The notes under the pieces were generated by a model, which did no database searches, was not told the DNA's origin, and saw nothing but the letters and a program-made list of their open reading frames with translations. Below, piece after piece: positions 59,152 to 64,000 of a stretch of DNA of 64,000 bases. How positions within the stretch are numbered: the first letter of the stretch is position 1; each line of letters starts with the position of its first letter. Made by a program: the position numbers and the translations under genes. Where the stretch lies: assembly GCA_944327105.1 (NCBI GenBank), contig CALVGN010000025.1, positions 1 to 64,000 on the forward strand, given 5' to 3'. The DNA comes from an uncultured Erysipelotrichaceae bacterium. Its GTDB lineage: Bacteria; Bacillota_I; Bacilli_A; Erysipelotrichales; Erysipelotrichaceae.

Positions 59152-60500
59152 CACGCACTCGCTCCGCTTGTTTCAAGGTTATATACCCCCGAGACATTGC
59201 CATTAAATGCAAGATTGATGCGTCTGGTCGCACCATTTCGATGCTTGGCAATGTTGATTTCGATCACTTCATTTCCGCCACTGGCTTCTGCCTTTTCCTT
59301 GGCTTCCTTGTTGTAATAGGCCTCACGATACAGCAGCATGATCACGTCCGCGTCCTGTTCCAATGCCCCGGATTCACGCAGATCACTCATCATCGGATGC
59401 TTGTCTTCACGCCCTTCCACATTACGGCTCAGCTGACTCAACGCAATGATCGGGACATTGAGCTCACGCGCCAGCGCCTTCAGATTTCGAGAAATATCGG
59501 AAACTTCCTGCTGACGGTTGTCGGTATAGCGGCCATTGCCTTTGATCAGCTGGATATAGTCGACCATGATGGCATCCAATCCGTCATCATTTCGCAATTT
59601 ACGGCATTTGACCGCCATTTCCGCCACGGTGATCGCCGGTGAATCATCAAAATATAATGCACAGTTTTTCAAGTTGGCTGCGGCTTCACTCAATGCGTTC
59701 CATTCCTGATTGTTCAAATACCCGTTGCGGATGTGATCATTGGGCACACCGGACTTATATGACAAAATACGCTGCATCAATTGAGCGGCCGGCATTTCCA
59801 GGGAAAAGAAAGCCACCTTGGATCCATTCATGGCCATATTGGCAGCGATATCCACCGCTACCGCGGTCTTGCCCATGGATGGACGTGCTGCCAAAATGAT
59901 CAGATCGCCTCGTTGAAACCCGTGCAAGGTGCGATCGAGATCTTTATATAATGACTTGATTCCCGTGATGCTGCTTTTGTTTTCGCTCATTGCGGAAATC
60001 TTTTCGATCACTTCATTCACGACGGTGGTCGAACTTTGAAAATCGCCACTTTTACGGTTACGCGTCACACCCAAAACGGCTTCTTCGCTTAATGATAAAA
60101 ATTGGGCTGCATCGTCCACATTGCCGCTCATGGCATCATTGCTGATCTTCTGACAGGTTTCGATCAATGCACGCAATTGTCTTTTTTCCTGCAGGATCTC
60201 TATATAGGATTGGGTATTGGTGGAACTGATCGCACAATCGCAACAACGATAGACATAGTCCACACCACCGATATTATTGAGTTCATTGTGTTCACGCAGG
60301 GTATCGATCACTAATGAGGCATCGATGACCTGGTGGGCACTATGGATGGTTTGGATGGCTTTGAACAAGGTTTTATTGGCCGGAAGATGGAAATCGGATT
60401 CATTCAATCCGCTTTGCAAGGCAAAAGTGGCGGATTGAACATCCACCATCATATTGCCCAATAAGGCCATTTCGGTTTCATAACTTGCCGGAATCTGCAA
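59151..60500 (-). CDS. dnaB: Replicative DNA helicase DnaB
   Basis: A 449 aa DnaB-type helicase (Bacillus DnaC). The N-terminal helical domain is residues 1-150; Walker A LAARPSMGKTAV is near 208, the FSLEMPAAQLMQRIL block near 232, Walker B IMVDYIQLI near 310, and the SQLSRNVEGREDKHPMMSDL region near 355. The start is a TTG at 60500 with AAAGGAGG 8 nt upstream; no ATG is suitably placed. It unwinds DNA at the fork. Confidence 0.96.
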   Translation of the reverse strand: MQIPASYETEMALLGNMMVDVQSATFALQSGLNESDFHLPANKTLFKAIQTIHSAHQVIDASLVIDTLREHNELNNIGGVDYVYRCCDCAISSTNTQSYIEILQEKRQLRALIETCQKISNDAMSGNVDDAAQFLSLSEEAVLGVTRNRKSGDFQSSTTVVNEVIEKISAMSENKSSITGIKSLYKDLDRTLHGFQRGDLIILAARPSMGKTAVAVDIAANMAMNGSKVAFFSLEMPAAQLMQRILSYKSGVPNDHIRNGYLNNQEWNALSEAAANLKNCALYFDDSPAITVAEMAVKCRKLRNDDGLDAIMVDYIQLIKGNGRYTDNRQQEVSDISRNLKALARELNVPIIALSQLSRNVEGREDKHPMMSDLRESGALEQDADVIMLLYREAYYNKEAKEKAEASGGNEVIEINIAKHRNGATRRINLAFNGNVSGVYNLETSGASA

Positions 60501-60537
60501 ACGATCGCCTCCTTTGTATCATGGTTGGACCATGGGA

Positions 60538-60993
60538 TCATTTGGTTTCTTTTGGTAATACCTGAACGGTGATCTCACCAATGACCCCTTTGAATAATTC
60601 CACATGGTATTTGGTGATACCAAATGCTGAAATGGGGGTTTTTTCCTCGAATTTCTTTTTATCCACACTGATATCGTATTGATTGCGCAGTGTTTCCACC
60701 ACATGCTTGGTGGAAATGGTCGAACACATCCGCCCTTCACTGCCTACTTTTTCATGAAAGACCAATTTGATGTTTTCTAATTTTTTTTGCACTTCCAGTG
60801 CTTTTTCTTTTAGCTCTTCTTGCTTGGCAGCGCGATCGGCCTGTTGCTTTTCCAATACTTTTTTTGCACCGTCGGTAAAAGGTACGGCTAACCCGCGTGC
60901 AACCAAAAAGTTACGGGCATATCCGTCAGACACGTCAACGACAGCATCTTTTTTGCCGACTTTACTGACGTCTTGTAAGAGAATCACTTTCAT
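60538..60993 (-). CDS. rplI: 50S ribosomal protein L9
   Basis: A 151 aa L9. The N-terminal MKVILLQDVSKVGKKDAVVD and GYARNFLVARGLA are diagnostic, followed by the connecting helix and C-terminal domain. It overlaps the gdpP stop by 4 bases. The gdpP-rplI-dnaB order is the conserved Firmicute order. Confidence 0.97.
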   Translation of the reverse strand: MKVILLQDVSKVGKKDAVVDVSDGYARNFLVARGLAVPFTDGAKKVLEKQQADRAAKQEELKEKALEVQKKLENIKLVFHEKVGSEGRMCSTISTKHVVETLRNQYDISVDKKKFEEKTPISAFGITKYHVELFKGVIGEITVQVLPKETK

Positions 60994-62945
60994 TCTTCGC
61001 TTTCCTCCTGAATTCTTACTTCGATGGCACGAACCAATTCATTGGTCAATGTCTTCATATCCACATCATTGCGTTGCGCTGCAGCGGCCGTTCGATGTCC
61101 ACCGCCTTTTAACGTTTCCATGATGCGTTGGACGTTGACTTTACCACCACTGCGGGCAGAGATGCCGATGGTCTTATCATCGAGTTTGGCCATGACAAAA
61201 CTGGCTTTGGCATCATCGATATCCAATAATCCATCGGCGATCTGGCTCATAAACGAACGAGATACGATCGAATCGATGGTAACCAGATAATATCCTGGTA
61301 AGATCGGTTTGGCCTGATGATAAAGATTGGTCTTGGCCTCAAACTGTTCATAACTGTCTTTTAAAATCTGATCGACCAAAGAACTGTCGGCTCTTAGATC
61401 CAATAATTTACTGGCTGCATCAAACGTGCGCTGGCCGGTCCGGTTTTTGAAGCGCTGGGTATCGACGACGATCCCGGTATACATCAATGTTGCGATCAAC
61501 GAATCCACCTTGACATGGTGGCCCATGTAACTGAAGAATTCGCAAATCAATTCACTGGCGGATGAACAACCGGATTCGATATAGACCATCACCGGTTTGA
61601 TCACTAAGTCTTCCGGACGGCGATGGTGGTCGATGATCACGACCTGTTTAGCGGATTTGACCACATTGAGTGCATTGGATTGGTTGATCGAAGAGTGATC
61701 GATCATCACTACAATGGTCGAATCATCCAATTCATTGAGTCCTTGCGATTCACTGATGAATTCAAAATGTGATTCCAGATATTCACTGTTTTCATCCATG
61801 AACGCTTTCAGCTTTCCCTCGATCCCGCCGGTTTTGGTCACGATCGAAACGGGTTTGTTCATGGATTGTACGATACTGGCCAATCCCAGTGCACTGCCGA
61901 TGCAATCAAAATCCGCTTCTTTATGACCGACGATGATCACATTGCGGCATCGGGCGATCATATCCCGCAAGGCATGGGCCATGACCCGGGCACGGACGCG
62001 ACTGCGTTTTTCACTGGCTTCACTGTTGCCACCATAAAAGACAACATCCTTGCCCATCTGTTTGATGGCGACTTGGTCGCCACCTCGTTGCTGGGCAAGG
62101 TCCATGGCTGAAACCAACGCATCATCCAATGCCATCACATCGGTACCACCAAAAGCAAATGCCATGGATAGGGTAATGGTAACTTCCAGTTCCAATGCCT
62201 GATCCCGCACTGTTTTTAAAATGGAAAAGCGATCATTGGTGGCCATGGCTTCATAATCCGCACGGGTGGCGACCAGATAATAGCGGTCATTGCGAATGCG
62301 TTTGACCACGAAATGATGTGATTTGCACCAGTTGATGATCTGCGTGCGGATCGTACCGTTTATGGTAGCTGCCATGGATTCATCTTCAAATCGGGTGGAT
62401 TCATCAAAATTATCCAGGTTGATCATCCCCACAACGACACTACCATCATGAGCGGCTTTGGCATTGATCAGTGATTCGGTGGTATCACTGAAAAACAAGA
62501 CTTGGGAATCCTCGCTTTTACTGATGCGATAGTAATGTTCGTCCAGGTTGACCGTGACTGCGTCACTGTCTCCTTTGATCAACTCATCGATCTCTGGTAA
62601 CCATTCCAATAACTTATGACCGATGCGGGAGTTATAACCCAAATCGGACAAATAATCACTCATCCAGGTGATGACGTAAAAATCATCATAAAACAATATT
62701 CCGGTATGACTGTAATTCAAGGCTTGGCTGTAACTGGGGGCAACCAGGGAGGATAATGAGGATAAAGATGCATTGGTAAACACATGCATCCGATTGAAAA
62801 TCATTGCCAGCAATAAGATCTGGGCCACTAAAAAGACAAGGGCAATGATGTTGATGGTCTGACCATAGATCAATGCAAAGACCAGTAAACCGGCTTCGAT
62901 GATACAGATCAGTATGGTCAACGTCATCAGACTCTTTCGTTTCAT
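60990..62945 (-). CDS. gdpP: Cyclic-di-AMP phosphodiesterase GdpP
   Basis: A 651 aa GdpP. There are two N-terminal helices (LTILICIIEAGLLVFALIYG, IIALVFLVAQILLLAMIF), a PAS-like domain (about 75-165), a degenerate GGDEF domain (about 170-300, RGGDQVAI in place of GGDEF), and a DHH/DHHA1 phosphodiesterase (HKEADFDCIGSALG near 345, VMIDHSSIN near 420, IIDHHRRPED near 448, GGHRTAAAA near 625). It hydrolyses c-di-AMP. No Shine-Dalgarno is seen; TAAAAT ends 7 nt before ATG 62945, so an internal, leaderless promoter is possible. Confidence 0.95.
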   Translation of the reverse strand: MKRKSLMTLTILICIIEAGLLVFALIYGQTINIIALVFLVAQILLLAMIFNRMHVFTNASLSSLSSLVAPSYSQALNYSHTGILFYDDFYVITWMSDYLSDLGYNSRIGHKLLEWLPEIDELIKGDSDAVTVNLDEHYYRISKSEDSQVLFFSDTTESLINAKAAHDGSVVVGMINLDNFDESTRFEDESMAATINGTIRTQIINWCKSHHFVVKRIRNDRYYLVATRADYEAMATNDRFSILKTVRDQALELEVTITLSMAFAFGGTDVMALDDALVSAMDLAQQRGGDQVAIKQMGKDVVFYGGNSEASEKRSRVRARVMAHALRDMIARCRNVIIVGHKEADFDCIGSALGLASIVQSMNKPVSIVTKTGGIEGKLKAFMDENSEYLESHFEFISESQGLNELDDSTIVVMIDHSSINQSNALNVVKSAKQVVIIDHHRRPEDLVIKPVMVYIESGCSSASELICEFFSYMGHHVKVDSLIATLMYTGIVVDTQRFKNRTGQRTFDAASKLLDLRADSSLVDQILKDSYEQFEAKTNLYHQAKPILPGYYLVTIDSIVSRSFMSQIADGLLDIDDAKASFVMAKLDDKTIGISARSGGKVNVQRIMETLKGGGHRTAAAAQRNDVDMKTLTNELVRAIEVRIQEESEE

Positions 62946-62965
62946 ACCATCTATTTTAAATCCAA

Positions 62966-63895
62966 TTACCTGGAATTGTCATCTTTGCCCTGTTGGTCAA
63001 CCCCATTGAAAACAGTAGTGGTACATCCAAGAAATCCGATACAGGCAAAGATGAACAATGCAATGGAGGGTAAAAAGATCAATACGATGATCATTAGCAC
63101 TGAGATCCATAATTTATTGGTGGTTCGACCATACCGACTGAGTGTGGTCACACCATAGATCGCCAATGCAAATTGAGCGATCATCCCCATCAAGGATACC
63201 AATGCATACATCGATGGATCCAAAGAAACATGATCCATCATTAGAAACAAGATATATCCACCCATGCCAAGATATCCCAATACTGGTTTGACCATTTTAT
63301 TCATGGTTTTGACCGGTTGAATATAAAAATGCAATCGATTCAATACGATCACCGCCAGGTAATAGCTAACAAAACCAGAGCATACACTTTCTAAAACGAT
63401 ACTGAACAGGATCACCGTTGGCATCATGGCCATCAATTCATCCATACCAAATCCACTGTAGGGTACCATTTCCAATACGGTGCTTGCCACAAATTCACTT
63501 TCTGCCATCAGATCATAACCAAAAATCGACGCAAAAACGACCATGGATAAAATATTCGCCACCAGTAAAACAATGACAACAGATAGATAGCGCACCACTT
63601 TCGATGATGGTTTGGCCATGAAATACCCCAAACCAATCCCGCTTAAAAATGCCGCAGATAACATGAATATATTCACCATACCCGCCGTGATCACACCAAT
63701 AAATACCGTGGCGATCCACACGATGATACTGTTCTTGTATCCATATTGGACGGTATAGATCGTTAAAGGCAGCGGTGCGATGAACAAGGTGATGACTTCT
63801 GCCCAACCGCCGGTAAATAGATTCAAGATATAAAACAAGCCCATGATGGCTGCACACATTGCACCATAACTGAGTGCTTTGGTATTCATTTTCAT
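62966..63895 (-). CDS. yybS: DUF2232 membrane protein YybS
   Basis: A 309 aa protein with about eight hydrophobic segments (AMCAAIMGLFYILNLFTGG, IIVWIATVFIGVITAGMV, LSVVIVLLVANILSMVVFA and others), typical of the YybS/DUF2232 family found directly upstream of gdpP in Firmicutes. Function unknown. TAAAAT at 63903-63908 (minus) leaves 7 nt to ATG 63895 with no ribosome site. The remaining 100 bases to the window end show no gene. Confidence 0.88.
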   Translation of the reverse strand: MKMNTKALSYGAMCAAIMGLFYILNLFTGGWAEVITLFIAPLPLTIYTVQYGYKNSIIVWIATVFIGVITAGMVNIFMLSAAFLSGIGLGYFMAKPSSKVVRYLSVVIVLLVANILSMVVFASIFGYDLMAESEFVASTVLEMVPYSGFGMDELMAMMPTVILFSIVLESVCSGFVSYYLAVIVLNRLHFYIQPVKTMNKMVKPVLGYLGMGGYILFLMMDHVSLDPSMYALVSLMGMIAQFALAIYGVTTLSRYGRTTNKLWISVLMIIVLIFLPSIALFIFACIGFLGCTTTVFNGVDQQGKDDNSR

Positions 63896-64000
63896 GCGTA
63901 ATATTTTATAACTTCATGCATCGAAATACCGAAAACATAATTCGAAGATCGAACAAATTAAAAAGTTTTGCGGAAATCATACATTTCAGACATAACAGTT

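Overview
The window looks like a low-to-moderate GC Firmicute. The core genes suggest an Erysipelotrichia-like (Bacillota) chromosome: the ligA-gatC-gatA-gatB-rlmD order, the yybS-gdpP-rplI-dnaB order and the walJ-htrA-rlmH order are the conserved Firmicute arrangements, and the last two normally lie near the replication origin. The taxon is an inference from gene order and protein character, not a database match.

Layout. (1) 0.15-17.2 kb, minus strand: a long defence operon. It holds a C5-cytosine methyltransferase, an SNF2 helicase (DrmD-like), a broken adenine methyltransferase, a frameshifted type III Res-like helicase-nuclease, then the DISARM core DrmA-DrmB-DrmC, a Vsr mismatch endonuclease, and an OLD-nuclease/UvrD-helicase pair resembling Gabija. 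A truncated XRE regulator lies at its upstream end. (2) 17.5-24.8 kb, minus strand and more AT-rich: a compact cassette of dynamin-like GTPase, HerA/FtsK-type ATPase with a long Ser/Gly-rich insert, stand-alone HNH/Endo VII nuclease, and a small immunity-like protein. This is the best candidate here for an undescribed system. (3) 25.0-30.9 kb, minus strand: an unusual regulator, a Ser/Thr kinase fused to a STAND NTPase, and a lipoprotein, read as one operon. (4) 31.0-33.2 kb: decayed remnants of a YhcG-type nuclease and an AlbA-type (COG2865) regulator, then an intact Fic protein under a phased set of CCCTTAA/TTAAGGG boxes. (5) 33.4-42.4 kb: core genes. (6) 42.4-47.0 kb: a regulator divergent from a probable bacteriocin or exported-peptide locus with a split FtsX-like permease and an ABC ATPase. 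(7) 47.2-64.0 kb: a surface-polymer cluster (glycosyltransferase, polymerase-like protein, LTA-synthase-like enzyme), nagA, ptsH, then the origin-proximal blocks.

Two sequence-scale signals cross gene boundaries. The gapped palindrome TGGTNNNACCA occurs at least 45 times by eye in the core half of the window. I saw no copy in the defence island, the Fic segment or the bacteriocin locus, so it marks native versus acquired DNA. Several core genes (ligA, the LTA-synthase-like gene, walJ, gdpP, yybS) start exactly 7 nt after a -10-like hexamer and have no usable Shine-Dalgarno sequence, which suggests leaderless transcripts. In the defence operon the adenine methyltransferase carries a nonsense codon, a lost catalytic Asp and a frameshift. 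Its partner Res has its nuclease motif shifted out of frame. The restriction-modification pair therefore seems to have been switched off together while DrmABC, DrmD and the C5 methylase stay intact.
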